A DNA stretch of 64,000 nt from Triangularia verruculosa (GCA_033296885.1 MU863937.1:1-64000); one strand, 5' to 3'. Positions 32,701 to 45,524 are shown, counted from the stretch's first letter. Program-made: numbers and translations. The notes: a model not told the origin generated them from the letters alone.

Positions 32701-35700
32701 ACGAAACTGCTCTTGCCGCCGACTACCCTGGAGCCATTTGCTCACTGTTACACACCATTGCCACCAAGCACAAGAAATAGGCACTTGGGTATCACTGCCG
32801 TTGATAACAGGATATTCCCCAGGTCGATATGCGGGGATGTTGGGGCTCAAGAGAAACAGCCGTATTCACAGAAACTGTTCCCTCTCCTGCCCTTGTTTCG
32901 ACTAGACTGAGAGCATCACCCGTTCCCAGGACCAAGCGTCTCGGAAAGCATGGCAACGTGGTTCGCACAGACATTCTTTCTTGTAGGCCATGATGGTGTT
33001 GCTGCTGCCCCTTGCGCGATGCAACCACATGCTGGAAGAGCTGCTGGGTGGTTATGGTGGTGTTCGCAGGAGGCCCGAAAGGTAACAGGGGCTGCCAAAT
33101 ACGGGAGCATCTTTGCCCTCCATCCACGATCGGATGCGAGAATGTGCTCGTTGCTCAGCGTGGCTTGCTGGTGGGGGTTCAGCCAGAAGTCTTTTATGCA
33201 ACCCAGCAGTTGCATTGTTTGATCTCTTTTCTGGTGTCCGAACATGCCGCGATCCGTCTACACCCCTCATTTTGTTCTCCGTTAAAACAAACCACAACCC
33301 CTCCAGGAGAGTCCACTTAGTGTCCGTCCACTGTGGACCGAGATCTCTTTTTGCCCAAGTTGTGGATCACGAGCGGCAGCTTGCGGGTCCCCGTAGTGCC
33401 GTTGATCTGCCAAGCAGTGTAATTATCAACGTTCACTGGTCGTCCTTTCGTCGTCTGCTTGAAGCCGACGATGGAGTCGTGTGCGCTTCACGGTCAATTG
33501 GACCCCGAGAAGCCATCCGGGAGAGCACCCAACAAATAGTAGATCTGTGCCAACCGTTCAGCGGCCGTATGCTCATGCACGTCGACAACCTCATCATGTG
33601 AGCAGAGCCAAACCATATCCCTGCGCCAGGATCAGAGAGCGCTCCTCTTGGCACAGACAAAGCTGGTTCTCAGGATGATAATCATCGGAGGTCTTGATGG
33701 TGTCTCACGCTCCTCCTCCGTCTAGTAAGACGGCAGCAACGTGGAGCTATTCTCTCCTCGCCCAGCTCAATTCGTGGAAGCCTGTGAGGTCCACAGCCAC
33801 GCTAACCGGAAGCAGTCCTACTTGAGAAAAATGCTTCCCTCCCCATGCTCCTTAGGCCGTCGTCCGCCAACGGACTGTTGAGGATTGACGACTTGTTGAC
33901 CAGTGGGAAGCCAGCCCGGCCTCACGCTTGGACTTCCGCCGTAGGAATGATTTTCTGCCCAATAGCGGCGGCGTGCAACCCGCATCGACCCGGAAAATAG
34001 GCCCAATGATAATCCTGGCCTGGTTCTCTTCATCGCCGTTGGACAAAAGAGGTCCCGAGAGGTCGAGTGGTGGCCGCAGAAGGCCGACGTCGCCCCAAGC
34101 CCACGCCCCGCATCGGGCACTGGGACCCAGGTCGCTTGGAAGATAACAGGAATTGCGTCTCCACAATCCTCGACCACAACCACATGCAGGAAAAGAGACC
34201 ATTTGTTCATGTCTGGATGTCCTTGGTCAAGCTTGGCGCGGCTCGTGGCCGCTCGGGTTTCTTATAGTGTGCGGTTGCTGGATACTCACCTGGCATGACA
34301 TCGGCAATTCGTCGATTCTACGACTATCAGATTGCGAGAATTGAGGCGTCGAGGGCGTTCTGCTGCCATTGTCTTTGCCGATTATGTTGCATTCCGGAGG
34401 AGGGAGTGCGGTGCTTGCTTCACACTACCGGAGGATCCTGCCCGGTGTCCACGGGCCACGAGTCTTGAATGTCTTGCGCTCTGACGAATCTCTCAATTGT
34501 TAATCTTATGAGCTCCATCGATATGGAGCGTCGATGAATCGTGAGCTCCCCAGCAGAAACATCGGAAGGGTGGACTCTTTGCTTCCGGAAGCACCCCTGA
34601 CACCGTGTCACGGCTGGCCACGAGCGGGGAGAGTCGTGTCCATCTCAATCCCAGATGAGAGGCCGCGAGAAGCTCGCAAGCCATCATCGAGCCGATCCAG
34701 ATCAGAAGTTCATGGTGCTGGCGGGGAACGGCAGATGATGGCTGCGCTAGGAAAAGGGCCTTCAGCCACAGGGGAGCTATGTAATTGACAAATGACAATC
34801 GCATTGTCGTCTCGGGCAGTCCAGCGGCACAATGTCTCTCTGTCATGTCTCGCGGTGGTGCGCTTGCGGGCCGACACCCACTAGAATCATCGAGTATCGA
34901 ACATGGAACATCTCTTCTGGCGGTCGATCGCATTGGGCAAGCTGCTGTGGTGCTGCCAGAAGGGCCCTGTGAGACTCTCTGTGAGACTCTGGATGGACCG
35001 TCTGTGGTACCTTGATGGGGTGTTGGCGATAGCTGCTGCACTAAGCCGGTTCCATTCTGACAGGGCCTGGCGGGCACAGCGGGCACAGCGGGCCAGTTAA
35101 GCGACCGCACCTTGTGCAGGCTCGACCCTGGTTCTGTTGGAAGCTCTGAACACTGGCTGATCAGTGAGGAGGCCGAGATGCACTATGCTCTCTCTCTCTG
35201 GGCGGGAGACGGGACACGGCAACGCGGCTGATGATTCGTTGACCAATTGCCCATGGTGCCCATGGTCCAGCGAAACGAGATAACAAGTGACAATTGTGCA
35301 GAGCAAGGCGAGCGAATAGAGCATAAGGGCATCGGCTGGATCGAGCGGGCAGCACAACAGGAAACGCCTCCGTCTGCAGCTGGCCGCGACTGGAGTTACC
35401 TGGCTGACTGTCAAGCAGAGGAGACTATTGCGACTCCCATCCTCGCCGCCATGCGCCTGCCACGGTCTTGACAAGCTCCAGCTTCCTTCCTTATTCCCAC
35501 AGGTGATTGATTGATAACAAGGAAGGAGGACATGGGCTGGGCTGGGCGGACCTGACCCACGGCAGGAGCACCAGACACATGGCTACCTGTACTTCGTACT
35601 TATCACGAACTCGACTCATCGGCGAAAAGAAACAAGCAGGACTTCAACAGCAGCCACCGCGTTTCGCCAGAGACAGCCAGAAGCGTGCTAACCGGCGCCA

Positions 35701-36861
35701 GCCAAGCCTCCTTTCCTCCCCTCTCCTCTGAGCTCTCTTAGTTTTTTCCTACACATCAAACATGGACGTGTGTTGCTTTTTCCCTCTCTTCCCTCTCTCT
35801 TTTTCTCGCTCACCTGCCCCACCCGGCCCACGGGGACAAGGGGACATGGGACATGGGGACATGGCGTAGCTACAAGGATACTTTTGGGTGCGCGGTACGT
35901 ACCGTGCGTGCCATTTTCCTCAACAAGCTTGCGAGAGGTACCTGACCTTGGCTTGCCCTGCTCTCAGTGAGGTCCTTTTCTCTCTCTGGTCCATCTGACG
36001 ACGCTAACAGTGGGCATGATCCCTCCAACTCCTCCCACTGTTCTTACTCGGGCTTGGTCTCAGCAGCTCCGTCGCTCGTCAACGACTTGGAAGTCGCCCA
36101 TTGTCCCCTCGCGAGCCGCTCACTGCCCTGCTAGTGAATGTTGCTGCTAGTGCTAGTGCCCGAAGCCCTCGAGAGCAATGATTAACACCATATGCCTCTT
36201 TTCCTCTTTGCTGAGAATGACATGACAGAGACCCCCGGTTGCTCCAGTGAGCGTCGCTCTCCTCTCCCCGTCCCCCCTTGTGGTGCTTTCCCCCCAATCC
36301 GGACCAGGCTCACCCTGGACCCCTGCCGGGAGATACAAGCAGACGGTTCCTTCGCGTACATAGTACAAGTACCTACATATGCCGCCCAAGCGTGGTCCCT
36401 CGGCCGCTTGCCTTGTCTTTTGCGCGTCCTGAACTTATCTTGTCCCAGTCCCACAGGTTGAACTGCATTTGCGGCGCCAGCTCTGCAGCCGACTGTCGAC
36501 TTGCGACTGGTAGATCTCTCTTGTTTGCTGCGGATGCTGCTGCACGCCCCAGACAACACCACTACTTACAACCAGTCACCATCCTTCCGTCTGTTCTACC
36601 CGTATGTCCTCGACACCGACTCGGCCTTCGTTCTGCACGCTTTGGGGACCTTCGTCGGACCGGTAGCGCAAACCCCAGAGCCGAGAGGAACCAGGACCTC
36701 GCTGTTCGCCGTTACTCAACCGACGACTTGACCAAAACGAGGATCCGGCCAGCAGTTCTGTCCGACTGCAGGTCTCGAGGGGAAAACATCGTCAACGGCG
36801 GCTACGGTTAACTCACCATAGAAGCTTCGTTCCGCCCCTTTTTCGCTTGCACCCCGTGCTG

Positions 36862-36879
36862 CCCCCCCCCCCCCCCCCC
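36862..36879. repeat. Poly-C tract
   Basis: About 18 consecutive C roughly 430 bases upstream of the start codon at 37301, so in the promoter or leader of that gene; the opposite strand could form a G-quadruplex. Confidence 0.9.
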
Positions 36880-37300
36880 GTCCAAGTCCCGGGTCTGCAT
36901 CCACCTCGACCCGCGCTGCTTGACCAAGAGACCTGCCGAACGACCACCCTCCCAACGCTTCTGCAGGAGCTACCCAACTAAGACTTCGTGAAAGTGCAAC
37001 ATCACTACACTTCTGGCCTCCACACCAAGCATCTTGCGACCTTCCCCAGGCCAGACCGCTGCACGCCCCCTCAGGAACCAATTGCTGTCTTCGGGCCCCC
37101 GTATCATGCATGTACTTCTCCTGAGTGTGTCTGTCTTGCGCATCTTTTCCTGGGCAGACTGATCCCCATACCAGCTAGTCACCACCCCGTTGCCATCAAC
37201 TGAGTGATTCGCTCTCACTGAGCCTGTGCTTTCTGTTTGCCTTGACTTCCCGCGCCTCCGTCTGGTTTCGTCTGCGTTGGACGAAGCCTGTTCTGTCAGA

Positions 37301-39086
37301 ATGCACAACCAGATCATCGCCTCGACGGGCATGGACCAGGAAAGTCACATAGCACACGACAACAACACATATGGGAACGATAGCTGGGTTGACATGAACT
37401 CGTATCACCATCACCACCACCAGACGACCATGGCTGACTATGGAGGGAATTACGGCTATTCCACCATCCCGCCCATCACCCACGGGCTACCGTCAGAGGC
37501 TCTGAATAGGATGCCACCACCACCGCCTCCTCATTCCATGCACCAACCTCATGCTTCTCATACCCAGCTGCCAATGCTCATGATGCCTCATCACCAGTCG
37601 ACACCTACCTGGCCGAGCATGTTGACAAATCCGAATAACTACAGTCCTCATTCAGCTCCTCCGATTGCCATCCCCCCCATTACCACACCGCTCAAGACGA
37701 CGAAGCTTCCAGCGATCCAGACAACCACTTCCCAACCGAGAAAGACATTAACGGACGATGACCGTCGTGCCATGTGTCAATATGCCAAGGACCATCCCAA
37801 CGCGAAACAGACAGACATCGGCCAGCGCTTTGGCGTTGAAAGGAGGTAGGAAACGATACGCCCTCGATCGTGACCGGAGGTTTCCCATGCTTGATTTCTC
37901 TAACACTTCTCCCAGTACCGTTTCCAAGGTCCTGAGACACAAGGACAAGTATCTAAACTCGGAGGATCGAAGTAGCTCACCCATCAAACGCGGCAAAGGA
38001 AAGGGTGCAGACATTGAAAAGGCGCTGTCGGCTTTTCTTCGTAACGCTAAAAAGGAAGGCAAAACCTTGACGACCCAAGACGTCAAGGAGAAGGCCCAGT
38101 CATTCTCTCTTGTCGGTGGAAGTGACGGTTTTCTAGAGCACAACAGCGCAGCCTGGCTTGAAAAGTTTATGACCAAACATGGCATGGGCCCTAACAGGCT
38201 GCTGCGCCGAGCGTCAGAGACGAACATTCTTGACAGCAGACGCAACTCGCCGGCGCTGAGTGCTTCACAGCCATCAAGCGCGATTTCTCCTGCGTCCCCA
38301 GCGGGCCATCTCTCGCCGTCACCACTGTCCGCAAACAAGAGCGAGGAGGAAAAGGAAAGCATGAACAGCTTCATGGACTTTACAACCGACAATGCCTACA
38401 AGCACACCAACACCCAGAGCAACGCGTCGCTACCCAGCGCCTACACTGAAAACGCCAACTCCTCATTTTCTGGGAGCGCTCTCAGTCCTGCAGCATCGTT
38501 CAACTTCTCCCCGGATCCCAATGTTGGCGGATTTCCGCCTCTCGGAGCACCAGGTGGAGGGTTCCAACGCCCGCGAAGCCAGACATTTCCGACATTGGAC
38601 TTGGAATACATGAACCAGTCTCAGTCTACGGAACCCCTGACGCCAAAATATCATGTCTCGTCCACCGCGCCATCCTCAGCACTCGAGCCGCCATCCGCGA
38701 ACCCATCGGGTGGGCATTTCAGCATCGATCAAGCGATTTCACCTCAGCTCCGCCACAGCACCAGCAACCAGAGTCTGGGTGGAAGATCATCAACGACGCC
38801 AGTTACGGCAAATCCGTCTTCTCCAAGCTCACCAACCCAAGAGGATGCTAGAAGAGCAGCCGATACTCTTTTGTCATTCATCACCAACTCTGGCGGATTT
38901 GCTGACCATTCCGAATATATGACTCTTCTTAAGCTTACTGAAAAGTTGCGTATCCATCAAATGCAGTTGGCCAAGGCCGCCGCGCACGGCATGGGGGGAC
39001 TGGGCGGGCTGTCACGGATACCCGAAGGCGATAGCGAGATGACCAACACGACTTCGCTCAAGATGGAACCGACATCAAACACTTGA
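37301..39086 (+). CDS. CENP-B/ABP1-type helix-turn-helix DNA-binding protein
   Basis: Probable nuclear DNA-binding regulator with transposase-type HTH domains. Two exons (37301-37845 and 37916-39086) give 571 aa. The 70-nt intron (donor GTAGGA, acceptor CAG) falls inside the HTH, and splicing joins FGVER to STVSKVLRHKDKYL in phase. The N-terminus (1-145) is low-complexity with a His run and Pro-rich and Gln/His-rich segments. The first HTH spans about 146-195 (TDDDRRAMCQYAKDHPN, DIGQRFGVERSTVSKVLR), like the fission-yeast centromere protein N-terminal domain. A second CENP-B-type segment follows (about 210-275; IEKALSAFLRNAKKEGK, AAWLEKFMTKHGM). The rest is Ser/Pro-rich, ending in a short helix (LLKLTEKLRIHQMQLAK). 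No DDE transposase domain is present, so this looks like a host regulator using a pogo-derived fold rather than an active transposon. Targets cannot be inferred. Confidence 0.85.
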
Positions 39087-40520
39087 AACTACATCATTCA
39101 TTCACCATTTTCTTTCAACACTTTCTCAGCATTCCATGGTGTTTCGTTTTGGTTGTTGGTGCAATTTTAAAGGTGTTTGGCGGATAAGGAAATGGAGTCG
39201 GCAGGCAACATTGCTTTTGAAGTCATTGGGGGATGGAGAGATGGTGGGACACGAGAAATCCTTTCCGGTCGATGGAAATTCCTGGAGAAAGGCTCGAAAA
39301 TCAAACCGAAACAATCGCGATTTATACCCGGACTGGCACTGCGAAAAGCACACCAACATATATACCACATACCCAACCTTGTTTTTTCGACGCTTCGACA
39401 CTTTATATACCCCCGTTTGGCGTTGCTAAATACTATACCGTCACCGTCACCGGTAGACTATACGCTCACGCGAAAAGCGAGGCTCACCAAAATCGATTCC
39501 TCGCGTCTTTTTCTTGTTCTTACTCCTACCTGGCTTTCTTGTCTCGAAATTACTCTGGTTTATTGGCTTCTGACCATCCCTTTTCCATTTTGACTCTGTA
39601 TACTACTAGCATGATTTCTCTTCGGATTTTGTTTTTTTTCATTGATTTCACACACACACACACACAGTAACCGACTGACCGGTCAACGGGACCACGTTTC
39701 GAACGAACGAATGGACGACAGTCGCATATTCCAAACACCTGATTGTTTCGAAAAGAGTACAAGAGGTTGAGGGATATGACCCGCGAGGGTCTGGTGTAGC
39801 GACGGAACGAGACGGACGGAATGAAAGTGTGTTTTTTCTTTTTGTTTTGATGGATTCTGCTTCGTGAAGGAGGGGACGGACGAAAGCAGGTTGGAGGACA
39901 TTGGATGGTCTGAGGTTGAGGGGATTGATAATTTTCACGTTTCTAATGGTTTTTTCATTTTTTCCTCACGTCTTTTAATGGATGGATGGGGAACGTCAAC
40001 ATTGGGAGGACAGAAACAGACAGAATCACACAATATGGGGAGGTTTAAGCTGGGGGAGGAGGGCAGAGAGGGGAGAGAAGCACAGGAGCTAAGCACCATG
40101 ACAATGCCGTTTAGGAGACTTGAGAATCAACCTTTCTTTTTTTGGTTATTTTTCATACAAAGACGCATCCCAAATTTGGTCTTCTGGAATATGGGGACGA
40201 TTTGGCTGTAACTTGGTTCCTTTTTTTTTTTTGGATGTTGATTCTGCGTTCTCTGTTGGCATTCCGTCGTGTGTTGCTGATTAGTTCTTTGTGGTGCCCC
40301 CCCCCCCCTTTCTAGCCAATGGATACTGAAATAGTAATAGTTTTCCATCTCCCCAAAAAGCCTGAAATATATACAATCGTTTTCCACTCATGCGATTCAG
40401 AGTAAATTTCAGAAGAAAAGAAATAAATACCCATTCATTTCATTCATTACACACACGCACGTTTCGTCAAAGAAAATCAAAAAAATCGCTATTTACAAAA
40501 GCCAGAATTCATCTCATCTC
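39087..40520. other. Convergent spacer with 3' flanks
   Basis: Lies between the stops of the CENP-B-like gene (plus) and the PXA gene (minus). It is AT-rich with a CA microsatellite (about 39649-39666), T runs near 40221 and a C run near 40300. No gene is supported; both 3' UTRs should lie here. Confidence 0.6.
39649..39666. repeat. CA microsatellite
   Basis: About nine CA dinucleotides in the convergent intergenic spacer. Confidence 0.9.
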
Positions 40521-43500
40521 CTAAATATGATCAATGCCGACACTCACCCTCTCGCCCCACAGCTCAAGTACACCTCGCTCCCCAATCTCGGGCATCAGTC
40601 TGATGAGTATCAGCTCCAGCAGGCTGTAGACGAGATGCTTGTTGCAGTAGGCATCGGAAAAAACATCCAGGATGCCCCTCTCAATTTCGGATAGGATCTC
40701 TTCTTCCTCTGGGCTTGCCGGTGGTTCTGCTGCCGCCTCTTCTGAAGTGGGCACCATCGCAGCCTTGCTCTTAGTCCTGCGGTGGTAGTGGCGACGCTGC
40801 TGCTGCTTTCCGCTATTAGTCTCATCCTTGCTAGCCCGTTTTCGTTGTTGCTGCTGTTGGGGACGATCTTTGCCCTGTTGTTGTTGTTGCTGCTGCTGTT
40901 GGCCGCGGTCCGTTCCTTCTTCCCTAGCCTTGTCGACAATAATATCACTAACAACACCGCTAACGGGATCCTCACTAAACCTCGCTACTTTCTTTTTCCT
41001 GCTCCTGTCTTCGGGAGCCGAGCTCGACGGCGAACTTCCGCCGCCTTCCGAGGATACATCGTCCTGCTTCCTCTTCTGCTGCAAGCTCCCGCTGCTCCCG
41101 CTGCTGCTAGTAACAGAGGTGGTCCTAAAAAGCGACTGCCCAAACAGCACTTTTCCGACCGCCCCCGGAATAACCCCCCAAACAGCCCTAGCGCACCTCC
41201 TCCTCAGCGCCCGCAGCTCTCTCTCATTAGCAGGAGCCACAAGCGTGCCCTTGCCAGGCATGTTATTGGGGAACAGCGCCCCGCGCACGTTGCGGAGGAG
41301 TGGGGGCAGGGCCAGAGGACGGCCTGTGTCCTGGCTCAGGACATAGTGGTGTATACCGTGCGATAGCAACCTGTTCTCATACTGTTAGAATATAAAACCC
41401 CAAACGAGTTAAAAAAAACGATCCATCTTCCAATGTTGGGGGTCAACGGTCTCAGAAGGAATCAATGATATGATTTCTCTTCCTGTATGTGAGACAAGAA
41501 AGCGACGTGGTGTTTCATTCATGCGTGGGGGGAACAACCACGAGAGAGATAATAGTGGAAAAAGATGCGGTGGTAAGGTGTGGTAGGATAGGTGGTGGTC
41601 AATGGTGGTGGTGGTGGTGTGGTAGTGATCAGCCAGTGCTGTGGAAGGTGACATTCCAAGCAACTCACACGCCGGAGGAATACCAGACAGGCCCAAAGTC
41701 AAGCAAAGGAGAGACGGCCTGGACCCCACACACACACACAACTCTGTGCGTGTGTGTCTGTGTGTCGAAAGTTCAGATGATCACGACCCGACGTAACCGG
41801 GTAAAACGTTCCTGAGGGTAACCCAAGGGCTGTCCACCGCGGTGGACAAGTCCCAAAGGGATTTTCGACCTGGAAGGCGCGGCTTTCTCGGTACTCTGAA
41901 CCCAGCCAGCCAACCCAAAACCACCACCACCCATCATCCCAATCCTGGTAGATGCGGGCCAGCAGGTTGCTGCAGTTGGAAAGCAAATGCGGCCAAAGCT
42001 TCTTGCTGATGTGCGGGGAGAAACGACCAGGGTGAGGCACAAGGTGGGGAGACTGCTGACGGGGGTCCTGAGCATGGGTCCTAATGGACTGTCGGACTTT
42101 GGTCGGAGGGGCAGAGGGGAGAGGGGGGACGACCATTTGCACTTTGAGCTCCATGCTAAGCTGCCTTTGGCTTCCTTCTCTCCTGTCTCACGTCATGCCG
42201 TCCAAGCAGAGATTCGCATCGCGAGTCTCGGCGGACGAGAAATATCAAGATGTGACTCGACTATGCCAGGGTCGCTTTGTGTGCAACACGCGCCCCTTCA
42301 TGCTTCCCCTAGCTCGGATTGAAGGACGGCTCAGCAGGAAGAGGGGGGAAATCTCCAGCCGAGTGGTCCTTTTGCATGATGCTGATATGCTAGACAGGGT
42401 CGCGATATGATCTGTCACTCGGTTTGACAGTCTCTTCACAAGACACCATCCAAGAAGGGTCAAGCCTCATCGCGACGATCTGCCTGTCGTTGAGCAACAC
42501 CGTTGACGGAGACGGCACGCTGTGGGGCGGTACGAAGCGCAAATAAGTCTTAGTGTTGATAGCGCTGAAAGGCAAGCGGGCAGCGGGCAGCGGTGAATGA
42601 AGCAGGTCGGCGTACTCGGCGTGCTCGGCGTGGAAGTGAGGTGCGATAGAGTTGACATGATGGCTTGGAAAGGGTGGTCCGATCCCTGTCCCGTTGCTCC
42701 AGCCCGGCGCGTAAAGGGGACTCGCTGATGGATCGTCAAAAGCCTGACAAAAGCCTCTCGAGCAATCGGACGCAGCCAGGGCGGTGCGTTGCCGCGATTG
42801 GTCCAATGGGTTGGGGGCACCAGATGCAGCCCCCAGAGGAACAAGAACGACAGAAATGCGCCGTATGCGGGTCGCCGATTCGGCCGCAGGACATGTGGGA
42901 AGCGTGTGTTCCACTGCAGCACTACCTTTTACCCCGAAGCCTTGCTCCAGCTGGGTATTGGTTGGAGCACAGCTGCACAATGCGTCCAGTGACATCTGGC
43001 GACATCCAGCATCAACCCAAGTGACCCTCCCCTTCGGCGTCTCGAGACCTTTCCAAACCTTCAAATGTTGCACTCGCAACTCAGCAGGAAGCACCATGAT
43101 TCGTGCCGGACTCGGCACTTCTCCAGGTCCAGTGACTTTCTGCTCATGCAGTGTGACGGCGGTGCTGCAAAAAGGGGGCGGGGAAATCGATAGGTAAAGC
43201 AGGTAAACATAAGCCACCTACCTGTCAAGCTTGCCATCTACGGCAGCGATTCGTCCTGGTCCCGTCATGGTAACCCACTGGACCATCGATAATGCGCCGC
43301 AGAGCCATGGCATCCGTACATCCATCTCGATCAAATTCGATATTGCCGACCAGCATCTGAAGGCCAATATGGGCACTTTCAGTGGTCCAGAGTCCAATCT
43401 GACCTCGTGTTGGGTCACATTCTTGCGCTGGACCGTGCTGTGAGGGCTTCGAGGTGGCAGAGAACGGGTCGTCATGAGGACCGTGAAGGCCAATCTGATG

Positions 43501-44682
43501 AATGAGGTCGCGAGGAAACACCAATGCACGATCGTCCAAAACAAGCCTTGCACCGAAGGACCCTTGATCGGCCGCCCCGGGGGATCCTCGTTCTCGATTG
43601 CTTTTCTCTTGTCCAACGTTCGTGTCGCAATAATGATCATCTCCAATATCATCCAGGGCTCCGATAGTTTGTTGGCGACCGAGTTCCCAATGATTAGCTC
43701 AGAAAAGATCTGGCCAACCAGAGCCGTTAAACACCCATTCTCGAGGTCTTCAGTGGGGAGCAGGATGGCCAGAACGGCGTGAACTAGCAGTTGACGATAC
43801 GCTACTTCATTTTCGGCCTGCTGGGCAACGCCTTCAGGGTCCTCTGGGCACGGGACGGGTGAAAGCGCGGGGAGTGGGCATAGTGAGTGGTAGATCTCGC
43901 GAGCATTTGTCCTGATGGGAGCCTGTGTGATGGGATCATGGGCTATGCGGTAGGCTAGATATCTCCAACGTTAGCACTACCCAAAAAGGACATGAGATCG
44001 CCTGTGGCTCCTTCTTATTCCTGTCCCAGCCAACCTCCTTCTCTCTCGGCAATCTCCATGTCTCCATTTCCATTTACCAAGACTACCGTATCTCGTTCCA
44101 GACTTGGGGCAAAGACCAACCAGTGATGTGTTTATCGAGCAGTTCAGGAATCTCGTCGAATAGAAGGCTCTCCAGATCCACTTTCCTCAGCCGCTGCTCA
44201 AGGGCTCTCGTGATATGGGCGATGATCTGAACAATCTCGGCAACGAATGTCTCATCGGGCGTAATCTTGTTGTACCAGTTCTGGATGTACTCCCTCAGGA
44301 TGATGGCGATGAGGGCATAGAGCTGCAGATCCACATCGTTGCGGCTGGTCAGCGGAGGCAGCAGCTCCTCGATCGGGGCTGGCGCATTCTTGGCCTTTTC
44401 GAGATGTTGAGGGCAGAGGATGCGACGGATCAGGAGAGCGGTGGCCTTGTCCGAGAGGGGGTCAGTGGTGGGAGGCGCTGGGCGGGCACTTCTGCGAGCT
44501 GCTGCTCCTCCTGACTGCGGAGGCGTCAAAGCTCCATCCGCCGAAGCTGGCTTGGAGGCTGGTGCCGACTCGGACTGTAGACTCGTGGTGCGCGATGGCT
44601 TTGGTCGAGGCGTCACTGGCCCCGTCGTTGGTGGGTTTGGAGTTGGGACGCGGCCGGGAGCCTGGGGAGCTGCGGTCGTCAT
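40521..44682 (-). CDS. PXA-domain protein with a very long intron
   Basis: A PX-associated (PXA) domain protein; PXA domains occur in sorting nexins and related membrane-trafficking proteins, but this protein's role is unknown. Three exons on the minus strand: 44087-44682, 43222-43962 and 40521-41370, giving 728 aa. The N-terminus (1-65) is Pro/Thr/Ser-rich. The PXA domain starts near 70 (DKATALLIRRILCPQHLEK, LYALIAIILREYIQNWYNKI, FVAEIVQIIAHITRALEQRL) and runs into exon 2 (YLAYRIAHDP, LVGQIFSELIIGNSVANKL). Exon 3 starts LLSHGIHHYV and has LPPLLRNVRGALFPNN, two poly-Gln runs (about 603-621) and a C-terminal helix pair (NKHLVYSLLELILIRLMPEI). Intron 1 (43963-44086) is normal. Intron 2 (41371-43221) is 1851 nt, yet its ends (GTAGGT, AACAG) join GKLD-R-LLSHGI in phase. 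A less likely alternative is two separate genes. Confidence 0.8.
41371..43221 (-). other. 1.85-kb intron of the PXA gene
   Basis: More than ten times the size of most introns in this window. It contains GGT/GTG-rich sequence (about 41592-41625 on the plus strand), an inverted CA/GT pair (about 41727-41740 and 41745-41765), and a 275-codon open frame read from the donor side (42390-43217, minus) with no recognisable domain. Near the acceptor, TTCTAAC fits a branch site. It may contain an inserted element or nested non-coding gene; no terminal repeats were recognised. Confidence 0.6.
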
Positions 44683-45524
44683 GTCGAAATGTGGCTGTTT
44701 ACAGGCATCTCGCCGACCCCGTGACTGAAAACCAGCAGGAAGGTTTCAAATCGGAGCAACTGGCGAGTTGTTGAAGGTGCTGCGACTTGAGGCTGTGGAA
44801 GGCGGTGGGCAGATGGATCGCTTATCGGACGGAGCCCAGGTCGCCTTATGTCACTGCTGCATGTCAACGGTCGGAAGCGGCAGGCGGTGAAACCCCACAT
44901 CAGATCCAGTGCAGCGCTCTTGCAGTGTTGCAACTGCACTGTAATTGCAGGCCATTTAGCGGCCACCAAAAACCTAATTGCTCAACTCCTGTGGTTCAAC
45001 ACAGAATACGTGATGCTTTGGCAGCGCATCTTCCCTGGTATGACGACATGAAGTCAGAAGAAAGCAGCGACATGTGATTCTTCTAGAACGGCATCCCCTG
45101 TCTCATGGCATAGTGGATACTGCAGGGATGCCAGGATTCTGGACGTCACCCCTTTCTAACCCCTTTCTCGAGTCGTTGCCGGGTGCTGGAATGTAAACAT
45201 CAACCGCCTCCAAGCATAATATTCAAAAACCTCAAGTGTCGTTGACAGCGTCTGACCAAGACTTGAGGCTCAAAATATCCCTGCTGCATCCTGCAGGCTC
45301 CCAACCGTTTTACCGCATGTGCATACGCGTACTAGATGCGACCACCTTTGGGCCATGGTGTATGAATACGCTGCAGCCTTGCCATGCATTCGCAACGTCG
45401 CGCTTGTGCGCAGTAAATGCGCCTACAACCAGCACCCGAGCCTGGAGCAGTAATTTCTTTGATACAGTATTTGGTACATACAGCTGTGTCAGCCATGATC
45501 TGACATGAGATACTATACAACGGC
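44683..45524. other. Spacer, PXA promoter and MSS51 3' flank
   Basis: Both neighbours are on the minus strand. The left part should carry the promoter of the PXA gene and the right part the 3' UTR of MSS51. No further gene is supported. Confidence 0.6.

Larger units (their letters stand above)
28784..37300. other. 8.5-kb gene-free region
   Basis: The largest gap in the window. All open frames are short, change frame often and show no recognisable domain or credible splice chain. Visible features are a TA microsatellite (about 29240-29256), a 16-base G run (29753-29768), C-rich runs near 31454-31471, an 18-base C run (36862-36879) and pyrimidine-rich sequence over the last 1.5 kb before 37301. 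The right end probably carries the long promoter and leader of the DNA-binding protein gene. A non-coding RNA could lie here but nothing in the sequence proves one. Confidence 0.5.

Noticed and set aside
34493..35110. 205-codon minus-strand open frame in the 8.5-kb gap
   Set aside because: No domain, no splice partners and irregular composition; open frames of this size occur by chance in GC-rich sequence.
41699..42154. Extra minus-strand exon for the PXA gene inside its large intron
   Set aside because: The frame contains locally protein-like words but has no splice ends that keep phase, while direct joining of the flanking exons gives a natural junction.
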